Assembly: GCF_002217655.1 (NCBI RefSeq)
Contig: NZ_NEWK01000002.1
Location: 621,164 to 685,163 of the forward strand
Source of the DNA: Geobacillus thermocatenulatus
Lineage (GTDB): Bacteria > Bacillota > Bacilli > Bacillales > Anoxybacillaceae
Direction: 5' to 3'
DNA length: 64,000 nucleotides
Shown here: in pieces, positions 54,805-64,000 of the stretch
How positions within the stretch are numbered: position 1 is the first letter of the stretch
Layout: every line of letters begins with the position of its first letter
The notes under the pieces: generated by a model
The model's input: only the letters and a program-made list of their open reading frames with translations
Databases searched by the model: none
Told to the model about the DNA's origin: nothing
Made by a program: the position numbers and the translations under genes

Positions 54805-55362
54805 CTATACTTCCATCACTTCTTTTTCTTTTTCTTTTGTGATGGCGTCAATTTTGGCGATGTGGTCATCGGTCAGCTTTTGCACTTCGTCCGTGTAGCT
54901 GCGGAGCTCATCTTCCGTAATCTCGCCGTTTTTCTCGAGCTTTTTCAATTCATCGTTCGCATCGCGGCGGATGTTGCGCACCGCGACTTTCGCGTCTTCT
55001 GAATACTTTTTGACAAGCTTCGCGAGCTCGCGGCGCCGTTCCTCGGTGAGCGGCGGAATAACAAGACGAATGACGGATCCATCATTCGATGGCGTCAGCC
55101 CTAAATCCGATGCTAAAATCGCTTTTTCCATTTCTTTAATGGCCGATTTGTCGTACGGCTGAATGACAAGCAGCCGCGCTTCCGGCACGCTGATGGAGGC
55201 CAGTTGGTTGATTGGCGTCGGCACGCCGTAATAGTCAACGGTTACTTTCTCAAGCAGCCCGGCGTTTGCCCGTCCGGCGCGAATGCTTGCCAGCTCGCGG
55301 GTGAACGCTTGCACCGCTTTATCCATTTTTTCTTTCGCCTGTTGGATCACTTGCTTTGCCAT
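54805..55362 (-). CDS. frr: Ribosome recycling factor
   Basis: RRF, with EF-G, splits the post-termination ribosome. The 185-residue protein has the family pattern [63 protein letters not shown] and the C-terminal helix pair. The ATG at 55362 is only 2 nt after the pyrH stop, so it is coupled. A terminator follows. Confidence 0.98.
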   Translation of the reverse strand: MAKQVIQQAKEKMDKAVQAFTRELASIRAGRANAGLLEKVTVDYYGVPTPINQLASISVPEARLLVIQPYDKSAIKEMEKAILASDLGLTPSNDGSVIRLVIPPLTEERRRELAKLVKKYSEDAKVAVRNIRRDANDELKKLEKNGEITEDELRSYTDEVQKLTDDHIAKIDAITKEKEKEVMEV

Positions 55363-55364
55363 CG

Positions 55365-57040
<1,676 letters not shown>

Positions 57041-57146
57041 AAAAAAATCCTCCTTCTCATTGTCCCGTATATGTATCGGTGCCGGCAGCGGCTTCCCGTT
57101 TTGCCCTTATTCGTTAGTATAGCCAAAAGTTGCTCATTTCTGTCTC

Positions 57147-57186
57147 AAAAAAAGGTGATAAAAGGCTTTCCCCTCTTATCACCTTT
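57147..57186 (-). terminator. Terminator between rpsB and tsf
   Basis: A perfect 11-bp stem AAAGGTGATAA/TTATCACCTTT, followed by a continuing T-run on the minus strand, lies just after the rpsB stop. Read-through must supply at least part of tsf expression unless tsf has its own promoter. Confidence 0.88.
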
Positions 57187-57197
57187 CTTGTGCATCG

Positions 57198-57905
57198 TTA
57201 CTCTGCTGCGACGGCCGCTTCTTCGCCTTGTTTCGCCTCAAGCACGGCGTCGGCGATTTTCGAAGTCAACAGCTTAACAGCGCGGATGGCGTCGTCGTTG
57301 GCCGGAATGACATAGTCAATTTCATCCGGATCGCAGTTCGTATCGACGATGCCGATGATCGGGATGTTCAGCTTGCGCGCTTCCGCCACCGCGATCCGCT
57401 CTTTGCGCGGGTCAATGACAAACAACGCATCCGGCAGCTCTTTCATGTCTTTGATGCCGCCCAAAAACTTCTCAAGACGCTCTTTTTCTTTTTTCAAGCG
57501 AATGACTTCTTTTTTCGGCAGAACATCAAATATTCCATCTTCTTCCATTTTTTCAATTTCACGCAGCCGTTTGATCCGCTTTTGGATCGTCGCGAAGTTC
57601 GTCAGCGTGCCGCCGAGCCAGCGTTGGTTGACATAAAACATGCCGCAGCGTTCCGCTTCTTCCTTCACCGACTCTTGCGCTTGTTTTTTCGTGCCGACGA
57701 ACAAAATTTTGCCGCCATTCGCCGCCAATTCGCGGACGAAGTTGTATGCTTCCTCGACTTTTTTCACCGTTTTTTGCAAGTCGATGATATAGATGCCGTT
57801 GCGCTCCGTGAAAATGTATTTTTTCATCTTCGGATTCCAACGGCGCGTCTGATGTCCAAAGTGGACGCCAGCTTCAAGCAGTTGTTTCATCGAAATAACC
57901 GACAT
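57198..57905 (-). CDS. rpsB: 30S ribosomal protein S2
   Basis: S2 joins the 30S subunit late and contacts S1. The 235-residue protein has [47 protein letters not shown] and the second signature [49 protein letters not shown]. The start is ATG 57905 behind AGGAGGAGCATAC; upstream codons to 57998 belong to the structured leader. Confidence 0.98.
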   Translation of the reverse strand: MSVISMKQLLEAGVHFGHQTRRWNPKMKKYIFTERNGIYIIDLQKTVKKVEEAYNFVRELAANGGKILFVGTKKQAQESVKEEAERCGMFYVNQRWLGGTLTNFATIQKRIKRLREIEKMEEDGIFDVLPKKEVIRLKKEKERLEKFLGGIKDMKELPDALFVIDPRKERIAVAEARKLNIPIIGIVDTNCDPDEIDYVIPANDDAIRAVKLLTSKIADAVLEAKQGEEAAVAAE

Positions 57906-57956
57906 GTATGCTCCTCCTGTTTCCTTAGTGGTTTTTGGTCCTCCGCCTGCCTCATC

Positions 57957-57994
57957 TTTCAGCAAGACTGGCGTTGCCAGCACCGTTGCTGAAA
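57957..57994 (-). promoter_or_regulatory. Stem-loop in the rpsB leader
   Basis: A strong hairpin (TTTCAGCAA and TTGCTGAAA outer arms, GCTGGC/GCCAG inner arms with loop AAC) lies about 50 nt upstream of rpsB. Autogenous binding by S2 is plausible but inferred. Confidence 0.5.
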
Positions 57995-58025
57995 TCACCA
58001 GGCGTGTGTATTCACACCATGAAAA

Positions 58026-58055
58026 AATATATCACAACTGCAAGCGGCAAATCAA
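58026..58055 (-). promoter_or_regulatory. Sigma-A promoter of rpsB
   Basis: The minus strand has TTGATT (58050-58055), 18 bases, TATATT (58026-58031), just after the swrB stop. Confidence 0.62.
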
Positions 58056-58067
58056 GCTGTTATTCGC

Positions 58068-58685
58068 CTATTGATTCGTTTTTTGCGCAAATTTGAGCCA
58101 TAGCTCGACTTCCGTTTTCCCTTTGCCGAGCTGTTTGGCAATTTCCTCAACCGTCTTTCCTTCCTCATATAGGCGGCGAGCATGCTCACTCGCGTCGGCC
58201 GATCGGGCGTGTGAAAGTTCGAGCACATCCTTGACCGCTTCGATGTCTGGGAAATAGCCCGGAGCGGCGCTTGGACGGCTTGTTTTGGCGCGTTTTTCGG
58301 TTTCTCCCCGCTCCGCCGGCTCGTTTCCCCCCTTTTTTGCTTCCGCTGTTCGCTTTTCGAACCCCGCTCCGATTTCACCGCCTCCTGCCCCCGGCATGGA
58401 CGCCGTCTCTTTCCCGCTCGCGCCCCGTTGCACACTGGGCGCATCGTTCGTTTCCGGTGCAGAAACGAATGGAGCCGCGCCGCTATTAAGCAACGAGTCA
58501 AGTTCAGCCAAAAATCGCTCGTTTTCTTCCTTCCAAGAAGCGAGATAAGCGGTCATGGCTTCCTCGAGCTCCTCGGCCCGCCTCTCCGCCTCGCCAAGCC
58601 GCGACAGGCGAAGGAAAAGCACAATGATCAACCAAAACGACAAGGCGTGCAGCAGCAAACTGATCGTTAGCCAAAATGCCATCAT
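58068..58685 (-). CDS. swrB: SwrB-like (YlxL/DUF6115) membrane protein
   Basis: A protein of about 205 residues in the position of B. subtilis swrB, which promotes assembly of the flagellar basal body and sigma-D activity. One N-terminal transmembrane segment (FWLTISLLLHALSFWLIIVLFLRL) precedes a coiled-coil stretch (LGEAERRAEELEEAMTAYLASWKEENERFLAELDSLL). A low-complexity linker follows, then a C-terminal HTH-like region (HARRLYEEGKTVEEIAKQLGKGKTEVELWLKFAQK). I prefer ATG 58685; GTG 58694 overlaps the preceding stop but sits too near AAGGA. It ends the sigD-associated run before rpsB. Confidence 0.82.
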   Translation of the reverse strand: MMAFWLTISLLLHALSFWLIIVLFLRLSRLGEAERRAEELEEAMTAYLASWKEENERFLAELDSLLNSGAAPFVSAPETNDAPSVQRGASGKETASMPGAGGGEIGAGFEKRTAEAKKGGNEPAERGETEKRAKTSRPSAAPGYFPDIEAVKDVLELSHARSADASEHARRLYEEGKTVEEIAKQLGKGKTEVELWLKFAQKTNQ

Positions 58686-58693
58686 GATGTTCA

Positions 58694-58939
58694 CTATCCT
58701 TGAATGTCGATCGTTTTTCCTTTATAAGGGTGTCCTCCAAAACGGGACGCCTCCTGCTCAAGACGGGCGCTCGTTCGTTTATCCGTCACCCGACGGCGCG
58801 CACGCTCCGCCCGCTTTTGGCCGGCAGCTGCCATTTGCGCCTGCACGGCATAGGAGTGTTGTTGCGTTGAGGTTTGAAACCTTTCCGCGTCGGGCGCTTT
58901 CGGCATGACGCTTTGCAACGCTGGAAGCTGGATGTCCAT
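58694..58939 (-). CDS. Small basic hypothetical protein between sigD and swrB
   Basis: An 81-residue hydrophilic protein I do not recognise: MDIQLPALQSVMPKAPDAERFQTSTQQHSYAVQAQMAAAGQKRAERARRRVTDKRTSARLEQEASRFGGHPYKGKTIDIQG. It has no membrane segment or cysteine; the middle is Arg/Lys/Ala-rich and likely helical. The ATG at 58939 follows GAGGGGAGAGAAAACGCG, a good ribosome binding site, and it fits between sigD (16-nt gap) and swrB (nearly overlapping), so it is very probably real. Its ends (MDIQLP and TIDIQG) resemble each other. A role in motility is inferred from position only. Confidence 0.75.
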   Translation of the reverse strand: MDIQLPALQSVMPKAPDAERFQTSTQQHSYAVQAQMAAAGQKRAERARRRVTDKRTSARLEQEASRFGGHPYKGKTIDIQG

Positions 58940-58955
58940 CGCGTTTTCTCTCCCC

Positions 58956-59711
58956 TCATAGCTCTTTTTCAAAGAAGCGGCGCAGTTTCCAAAGCGCTTT
59001 CGCATGAATTTGTGAAATTCTTGATGTCGACAAATGCAAAAGGCTCCCGATTTCTGTAAACGTCAGCTCCTCTTTGTAAAACAAACTGATGACGAGCTGC
59101 TCTTTTTCATTCAACTGTCCAATGGCTTCAGCCAGCTTTTCGATCATTTCCTGCTTGACGATTTGCTCCTCGGGAAGCGGAGCGCGGTCGTCGCGAACCG
59201 AAAGCAGTCCTTCATCTTCGTCGACGGTCGTCTGCCCGAGCGGCAGCCAATGGGAAAAAAACGTTTCACTCGCCGCCGCCTGCACTTCCTCTTCCGTCAT
59301 CCCGAGCTCAGCGGCGATCTCTTTCGCCGTCACCGATCGCATGTGCCGCTGTTCAAGCCGCTCGATCGCTTCCTCAATTTTTTTGGCCTTATCGCGCATG
59401 CTGCGCGGCAGCCAGTCTTCTTTGCGCAAACCGTCTAAGATGGCGCCGCGGATGCGAAACGAGGCGTACGTGTCGAACTTCAAATCACGCGATGGATCAA
59501 ATTTCTCCAACGCATCGTATAAGCCGACGAGTCCAAGGCTGACGAGCTCATCCTTCGGCACGGAGCTCGGCAGCGTCGCCGAAAGCCGCTGTACGTGGTA
59601 GAAAACAAGCGGCATATAGCGCTGCACCAGCTCCTCGGCCGCGCGACGGTCGCGGCCATGGATCCACTCATCCCAATATTTCCGTTCTTCTCCTTTTAGC
59701 GCGCTTCCCAT
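58956..59711 (-). CDS. sigD: RNA polymerase sigma factor for flagella and motility (sigma-D/FliA)
   Basis: A 251-residue sigma-28-type factor that directs late flagellar, chemotaxis and autolysin genes. Region 2 (LVQRYMPLVFYHVQRLSATLPSSVPKDELVSLGLVGLYDALEKFDPSRDLKFDTYASFRIRGAILDGLRKEDWLPRS), region 3 (KKIEEAIERLEQRHMRSVTAKEIAAELGMTEEEV) and region 4 (LNEKEQLVISLFYKEELTFTEIGSLLHLSTSRISQIHAKALWKLRRFF) are complete. The start is ATG 59711 (MGSALKGEE) behind AAGGGGGAGAAGA; the upstream extension to 59753 overlaps cheD. Confidence 0.96.
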   Translation of the reverse strand: MGSALKGEERKYWDEWIHGRDRRAAEELVQRYMPLVFYHVQRLSATLPSSVPKDELVSLGLVGLYDALEKFDPSRDLKFDTYASFRIRGAILDGLRKEDWLPRSMRDKAKKIEEAIERLEQRHMRSVTAKEIAAELGMTEEEVQAAASETFFSHWLPLGQTTVDEDEGLLSVRDDRAPLPEEQIVKQEMIEKLAEAIGQLNEKEQLVISLFYKEELTFTEIGSLLHLSTSRISQIHAKALWKLRRFFEKEL

Positions 59712-59749
59712 TCTTCTCCCCCTTGCCTTGCGGAAACGGCGCATCCTAG

Positions 59750-60247
59750 TCATATTTCCTTTATTTCTTGAGCGGCGGTGCGGATGGAGAGCACGCCCGT
59801 CTGCGGATTAAATTCGATCGTGCGGCCGCTATGGCCCCCGACATCTTCGGCGACGACTGGAATGTGAAGCCGCTCGAGCTGCTTTTTCACTTCCTCCACA
59901 TTGCGCGCGCCAATGCGCATCATATCGCCGCCAACTGCCGAAAACGAAAACATTTGTGCCCCGCCAGCCAGCTTCGCTTTCAGCATCCCTTTCCGCCCGC
60001 CAGCGGCCATGACAAGCTGAACGAGCGCCTCGACCGCCGTATCAGCGTATTTGGCCGCATTGATGACTCCGCCGCGCGCCATCGAGGAATGCGGAAGCAT
60101 GACATGCGCCATGCCGGCAACCGCCTTGCCTGCATCGTAAATGACGACGCCGACGCACGACCCAAGCCCGCACGTGCGGATGACATTCGGCGCTATGACG
60201 ACCTCCATTTCCGCAATGCCGATTTTGACAGCCTGCGCTGTGCTCAT
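59750..60247 (-). CDS. cheD: Chemoreceptor glutamine deamidase CheD
   Basis: CheD deamidates receptor glutamines and in Bacillus binds and stimulates CheC. The 165-residue protein has the catalytic Cys in [14 protein letters not shown] (Cys31) and His in [10 protein letters not shown] (His48), and ends with the [20 protein letters not shown] region. The ATG at 60247 overlaps the cheC stop. It lies in the cheB-cheA-cheW-cheC-cheD-sigD order of the Bacillus fla/che operon. Confidence 0.96.
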   Translation of the reverse strand: MSTAQAVKIGIAEMEVVIAPNVIRTCGLGSCVGVVIYDAGKAVAGMAHVMLPHSSMARGGVINAAKYADTAVEALVQLVMAAGGRKGMLKAKLAGGAQMFSFSAVGGDMMRIGARNVEEVKKQLERLHIPVVAEDVGGHSGRTIEFNPQTGVLSIRTAAQEIKEI

Positions 60248-60882
60248 AGACCATCCACACCTAGTGCTCGAAAGATAGTGGAAAACGACTCGGGATCAGG
60301 CAGAAGAAAGAAATGGCCGTTGATGCTTTCGTCCGGGCGCCGTTCATCATAAATGGCTGTGTCAATCAAAATGGCGTAATCGCCAACGCGCGACAGCTCA
60401 AGCAACCCAAACGACAGCACAGCTCCGATCATGTCAACGGCCAATGCCGGCACAGACGGGTGCAAGTTGAGCCGCGTAAAGTCAGCCAATGCCGACAAAT
60501 ACGAGCCGGCTAAAATATTGCCGAGCTCCTGAAGCGCCGAGCAGCCAAGCTCATGGGCTTCTCCTTGAAATGAAAATGAGTCATCGCCAATCATCCGGCG
60601 GACAAAACGCTCAGCCTGTTCCGGCGGCAGCACGAAAAACATGTTTCCCGGCGCTTCTCCTTCGATGCGCAAATAGACGCACGCCACTATTTGTTCCGGT
60701 CCACCGATTGATTCCATCATTTCGGCAAACGTCGCAATTTGAACGCGCGGCACCGCCATTTCAATTTTTTTGTTCAGCAACGTCGACAAAGCCGTCGCCG
60801 CGTTGCCGGCGCCAATGTTGCCGATTTCGCGCAAAATGTCAATATGCATCCCCGTCAAGTTGCGAATATCGTCCAAGGTCAA
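60244..60882 (-). CDS. cheC: CheY-P phosphatase CheC
   Basis: CheC dephosphorylates CheY-P, with CheD as partner, in the adaptation system of Bacillus chemotaxis. The 212-residue protein has two CheC/CheX/FliY active-site helices: [21 protein letters not shown] near residues 17-37 and [19 protein letters not shown] near 116-134. Both keep the Glu/Asn pair, so both sites may be active. The start is TTG, either 60882 or 60876; the latter is better spaced from GAGGAG. It overlaps cheD by 4 nt. Confidence 0.95.
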   Translation of the reverse strand: MTLDDIRNLTGMHIDILREIGNIGAGNAATALSTLLNKKIEMAVPRVQIATFAEMMESIGGPEQIVACVYLRIEGEAPGNMFFVLPPEQAERFVRRMIGDDSFSFQGEAHELGCSALQELGNILAGSYLSALADFTRLNLHPSVPALAVDMIGAVLSFGLLELSRVGDYAILIDTAIYDERRPDESINGHFFLLPDPESFSTIFRALGVDGL

Positions 60883-60898
60883 TGCTCCTCTCTACAGG

Positions 60899-61336
60899 TT
60901 ATCGGTCGAGCACTTTCGCCAAATCGAGCAAAATGAGGAGCCGATTCTCCACTTTCGCCACGCCGTCGATGTAACTTGCCTCAACGGAGCCAATGGCCTC
61001 TGGCGGCGGTTCGATGCTTTCCGTCGGCAGATCAAGGACATCATTCGCAGCATCGACGATAAGCCCAACTTCCATATCTTCAAGAGCGGCGATAATGATC
61101 CGCGTCTGCTCCCCATATGGTTCGGGGGCAAATCCAAACCGCTCGCGCAAATCGATGATCGGCGTCACAACACCGCGCAAGTTGATGACCCCTTTGACAT
61201 AATGGGCCGTCCCCGGCACGCGCGTGATCGGCTGCATTTTCTCGATGGAACGGACATGCTGCACCGGCAGAGCATATTCTTCATCTTTCAGGCGAAACGC
61301 AATCACTTTCCAGTCTGCTTGCACACTGGCCGTCAT
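60899..61336 (-). CDS. cheW: Chemotaxis coupling protein CheW
   Basis: CheW couples receptors to the CheA kinase. The 145-residue protein is a single CheW domain: WKVIAFRLKDEEYALPVQHVRSIEKMQPITRVPGTAHYVKGVINLRGVVTPIIDLRERFGF. The start is ATG 61336 (MTASVQADWK) right after AGGGGAGGATTGG; the frame to 61366 begins upstream of this ribosome binding site. It lies between cheA and cheC. Confidence 0.95.
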   Translation of the reverse strand: MTASVQADWKVIAFRLKDEEYALPVQHVRSIEKMQPITRVPGTAHYVKGVINLRGVVTPIIDLRERFGFAPEPYGEQTRIIIAALEDMEVGLIVDAANDVLDLPTESIEPPPEAIGSVEASYIDGVAKVENRLLILLDLAKVLDR

Positions 61337-61418
61337 CCAATCCTCCCCTTTTTTTCGACATGCCACTGAAAACGGCAGATCAACACTATAGTCTCCCTCG
61401 CACCGACACGGCCGTCCC

Positions 61419-63419
61419 CTACTTCACGAGCGCGTTGCAGTCGATAATCAGCGCCACTCGGCCGTCTCCTAAAATCGTCGCCCCCGAGATGGCAAAAACG
61501 GAAGATAAATAGTTTCCAAGCGATTTCAACACGACTTCTTGCTGCCCGATAAACGAGTCAACCGCCAGCGCCGCCAGTTTTTCTCCTTTCCGGACAATCA
61601 CGACCGCCATCACATCTCCGTCATCGGCCGCTCCGGGAACAGCGAAGACGTCTTTCAGGCGGACGAGCGGCACAATTTTGCCGCGAAAATCGATAACCGG
61701 CTGGTTGTGGGCGGAAAAAATCTCTTCTTTTTTCACCAGCGCCGTCTCAATGATCGATGACAGCGGAATCGCGTACGTTTCCTCAACGATTTGAACGAGC
61801 AACACCGAAATGATCGACAATGTGAGCGGCAGCTGAATGGAAAAGAGCGACCCTTTTCCAGGCTGCGAATCGACCGAAACGGTGCCGCCGAGCGATTCAA
61901 TCGTGCTTTTGACGACATCCAAACCGACGCCGCGGCCGGAAATGTCCGAAACTTTTTCAGCAGTCGAAAAGCCGGGAGCGAAAATAAGCTCGTAAATTTG
62001 CTGATCGTTCAAATGCTCCGCCGCCTGCGGCGAGACAATGCCGCGGCTTTTCGCCTTTTGCAGCACCTTCTCCCGGGAAATGCCGGCGCCGTCATCTTCG
62101 ATTTCAATAAAGACATGGTTGCCGCTATGGTACGCTCGCAATTGAATGATCCCTTCTTCTGGCTTTCCGCGCCCCGCCCGGACGTCCGGCGCTTCGATGC
62201 CGTGGTCGAGCGCATTGCGGATCAAATGGACAAGCGGGTCGCCGATTTCATCAATCACCGTCCGATCAAGCTCGGTATCCGCGCCAATGATGTCAAGACG
62301 CACCTTTTTGCCGAGCTCGCGGGCGAGCTGGCGCACCATGCGCGGAAAGCGGTTGAACACCGTTTCGACCGGCACCATGCGCATATTTAAAATGATCGTC
62401 TGCAAATCGCTCGAGATGCGAGACATCCGCTCGACCGTTTCCGTCAATTCGGCATGGTTCAGCTCGCGGGAAATTTGCTCAAGCCGACCGCGGTCAACAA
62501 CCAATTCTTCAAATAGGTTCATCAACCGATCGAGCCGTTCAATGTTGACGCGGATCGTTTTCGTCGCCTGTTTTACTGTTTGTTTTTCCGGCGCCTCTGC
62601 TTCGGCTTGAACGGCCGCGGCCTGCTCCATAGCGGCCGGTTGTTGGGAAGCGGCCGCTTTCTCACTTTCTGACGGCGGTCCATCGCTCGATAGCCTAGAC
62701 ACCTTGACGTCATCAATTTCCGAAATGCTCATCAGCCGCTTTTGCAACTCATCGGCTGGCGCTTTGGATACGACCGTAACGAGAAACTCCCGGTCAAACT
62801 GTTCTTCCTCCAGCATCTCGACCGGCGGCGTTGCTTTCACAATTTCTCCGACTTCATTCAGCTGTTCAAACACCATATAGACGCGCGCCGCTTTCAACAA
62901 GCAGTCATCGCGAAGCCGAACGAGGATTTCGTAGACGGAAAATCCTTGCTCCATTGCCTGTTCAAGCACATGGTATTCAAATTCCCCATAGGCATGTTCA
63001 AGAGGCGGTTCTTCCCTTGCTGCCTGCTTGTTCGGCATCTCCCCTTGCTCGATTTGTTTCAACAGCTCGATTGTTCCCCTTACATCGCATGTTCCGTCGC
63101 CGCCTGCGGCAATGGAACTGATCATCGTCTCCAAATGGTCGACGGCCTCAAAAATGACGTCAAGCAATTCCGGGGTGACGGAAAGCCGCCGATTGCGGAT
63201 GCCATCGAGCACGTTTTCCATTTGGTGTGTCAAATTGGCCAAGTCCTCAAACCCCATCGTGGCAGACATGCCTTTCAACGTATGGGCCGAACGGAAAATA
63301 TCGTTCACCACCGACATGTCCTCCGGCGTTTTTTCAAGTTCCAGCAGCCGTTCGTTGATCGTCTGCAAATGCTCTTTGCTTTCATCAATAAATAAATCCA
63401 AATATTGGCTCATGTCCAT
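61419..63419 (-). CDS. cheA: Chemotaxis sensor histidine kinase CheA
   Basis: CheA autophosphorylates in response to receptors and passes phosphate to CheY and CheB. The 666-residue protein has all five domains. P1 carries the phosphorylated His46 in IFRSAHTLKGMS. P2 lies at about 155-235. P3 (dimerisation) begins near IRVNIERLDRLMNLFEELVVDRGRL. P4 (ATPase) has LIRNALDHGIE, EIEDDGAGIS and DISGRGVGLDVVKS. P5 (CheW-like) begins near LLVQIVEETYAIPLS. Length matches B. subtilis CheA (672). The ATG at 63419 follows GGGGGGAAACGGC; a second in-frame ATG lies two codons on. Confidence 0.97.
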   Translation of the reverse strand: MDMSQYLDLFIDESKEHLQTINERLLELEKTPEDMSVVNDIFRSAHTLKGMSATMGFEDLANLTHQMENVLDGIRNRRLSVTPELLDVIFEAVDHLETMISSIAAGGDGTCDVRGTIELLKQIEQGEMPNKQAAREEPPLEHAYGEFEYHVLEQAMEQGFSVYEILVRLRDDCLLKAARVYMVFEQLNEVGEIVKATPPVEMLEEEQFDREFLVTVVSKAPADELQKRLMSISEIDDVKVSRLSSDGPPSESEKAAASQQPAAMEQAAAVQAEAEAPEKQTVKQATKTIRVNIERLDRLMNLFEELVVDRGRLEQISRELNHAELTETVERMSRISSDLQTIILNMRMVPVETVFNRFPRMVRQLARELGKKVRLDIIGADTELDRTVIDEIGDPLVHLIRNALDHGIEAPDVRAGRGKPEEGIIQLRAYHSGNHVFIEIEDDGAGISREKVLQKAKSRGIVSPQAAEHLNDQQIYELIFAPGFSTAEKVSDISGRGVGLDVVKSTIESLGGTVSVDSQPGKGSLFSIQLPLTLSIISVLLVQIVEETYAIPLSSIIETALVKKEEIFSAHNQPVIDFRGKIVPLVRLKDVFAVPGAADDGDVMAVVIVRKGEKLAALAVDSFIGQQEVVLKSLGNYLSSVFAISGATILGDGRVALIIDCNALVK

Positions 63420-63431
63420 GCCGTTTCCCCC

Positions 63432-64000
63432 CTACTCCCCGATCGATTGGACGATGGCAGCAGCGATGCTGTCAAGCGGTGCGATGACATCAACGACGCC
63501 AGCCTCAATGGCAGCAAGCGACTCAAATAATACGTCAACAGCCGGTCGATGGCCGGCGCGCGGCGGCGATTCGTCGAAACGGGCTTTAAGCGCGCCGCCT
63601 TCTTCGCGAACGATGAGATGGACGCCGCCTGGCGCGATATAGGCGGTGCCATTTTGCAGCACTTCCCCGTCTTCCGCCTCCTTGACGGTGATCGCGGCGA
63701 GCGCATGAAGCCGATTGGCGAGCGATGTCGTAAATCCTTTGGGCATATGCTGGACAGCGACGATCGGAGCGGCTAGATCGGGCGGAAGCTGCGTCAGCAC
63801 CGTCTCGAGCGCGCGCGGGCCGCCGGTGGAAGTGCCGATCGCGACGATGGCCTGTTGCGGCCGCCCCGCCGCTTTGAACGATGGGCGCCAAGACGGACGT
63901 TGGCGGCGCGGAGCAGTCAAGGCAGCCACGTTCGCTTCGCTCGCGTGCAGCACTTTGCCAATCAGCTCGTCTTTCACTTTGTACAAATCGAGCGAAATCG
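63432..64000 (-). CDS. cheB: Chemotaxis methylesterase CheB, partial, with an apparent internal deletion
   Basis: CheB removes methyl groups from chemoreceptors. The window begins inside the gene, so the receiver domain and start are missing. The visible methylesterase domain has the Ser motif VAIGTSTGGPRALE and the His motif IVAVQHMPKGFTTSLANRL, then GTAYIAPGGVHL and HRPAVDVLFESLAAI. It then jumps directly to EAGVVDVIAPLDSIAAAIVQSIGE and stops. In the family these two parts are separated by about 45-50 residues holding the TGMGxDG loop with the catalytic Asp. That segment is absent here without a frameshift, so esterase activity is doubtful. Confidence 0.9.
   Translation of the reverse strand, partial: ISLDLYKVKDELIGKVLHASEANVAALTAPRRQRPSWRPSFKAAGRPQQAIVAIGTSTGGPRALETVLTQLPPDLAAPIVAVQHMPKGFTTSLANRLHALAAITVKEAEDGEVLQNGTAYIAPGGVHLIVREEGGALKARFDESPPRAGHRPAVDVLFESLAAIEAGVVDVIAPLDSIAAAIVQSIGE

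Overview
The window looks like chromosomal DNA of a thermophilic, spore-forming Bacillaceae, almost certainly Geobacillus (G. kaustophilus-like). The core coding DNA is GC-rich, the proteins read as Geobacillus orthologues, sporulation genes are present (spoVS, spoIIIE, spoVFA/B), and gene order matches the B. subtilis cheB-to-spoVS region. Every gene but one (ymxH) is on the minus strand, so transcription runs from high to low coordinates.

In transcription order: a chemotaxis and sigma-D block (cheB partial, cheA, cheW, cheC, cheD, sigD, a small ORF, swrB; 64000-58068). Then translation, envelope and replication genes (rpsB, tsf, pyrH, frr, uppS, cdsA, dxr, rseP, proS, polC; 57905-44587). 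Then the rimP-nusA-ylxR-ylxQ-infB-ylxP-rbfA-truB-ribF-rpsO-pnp block (44342-34528). Then a polysaccharide deacetylase, mlpA, and the dipicolinate/aspartate pathway genes spoVFA, spoVFB, asd, dapG, dapA (34440-26907). Then rnjB, tepA, ylzJ, spoIIIE (26739-21551). Then a GntR regulator with a nucleoside-type ABC importer nupNOPQ (21341-15777). Then the ymfF-ymfH-ymfI-ymfJ-ymfK group, linked in part to EF-P modification (15621-11045). Then rodZ, pgsA, cinA, recA, rny, ymdB, spoVS and a truncated M19 dipeptidase (11018-1).

The outstanding feature is recA, split by a 2783-nt group II intron (4945-7727) that encodes its own reverse transcriptase/maturase with an HNH domain. Both splice junctions, domain V, domain VI with its branch A, and candidate EBS1/EBS2 guides can be read directly. 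Precise excision restores a 347-residue RecA. The insertion lies two codons after the catalytic glutamate, so DNA repair depends on splicing. A group II intron in recA has been reported for G. kaustophilus, so it is striking but not wholly new.

Other points: CheB appears to have lost in frame the segment that carries the catalytic Asp. A LexA-type box lies inside the cinA terminator immediately upstream of the recA promoter. Several leaders are structured (rny, rimP-nusA, rpsO, rpsB), two strong stem-loops separate nupN from nupO, and there are good candidate sigma-H and sigma-K promoters for spoVS and spoVFA. No tRNA, rRNA, CRISPR array or defence island was seen, and I found no clearly undescribed system.
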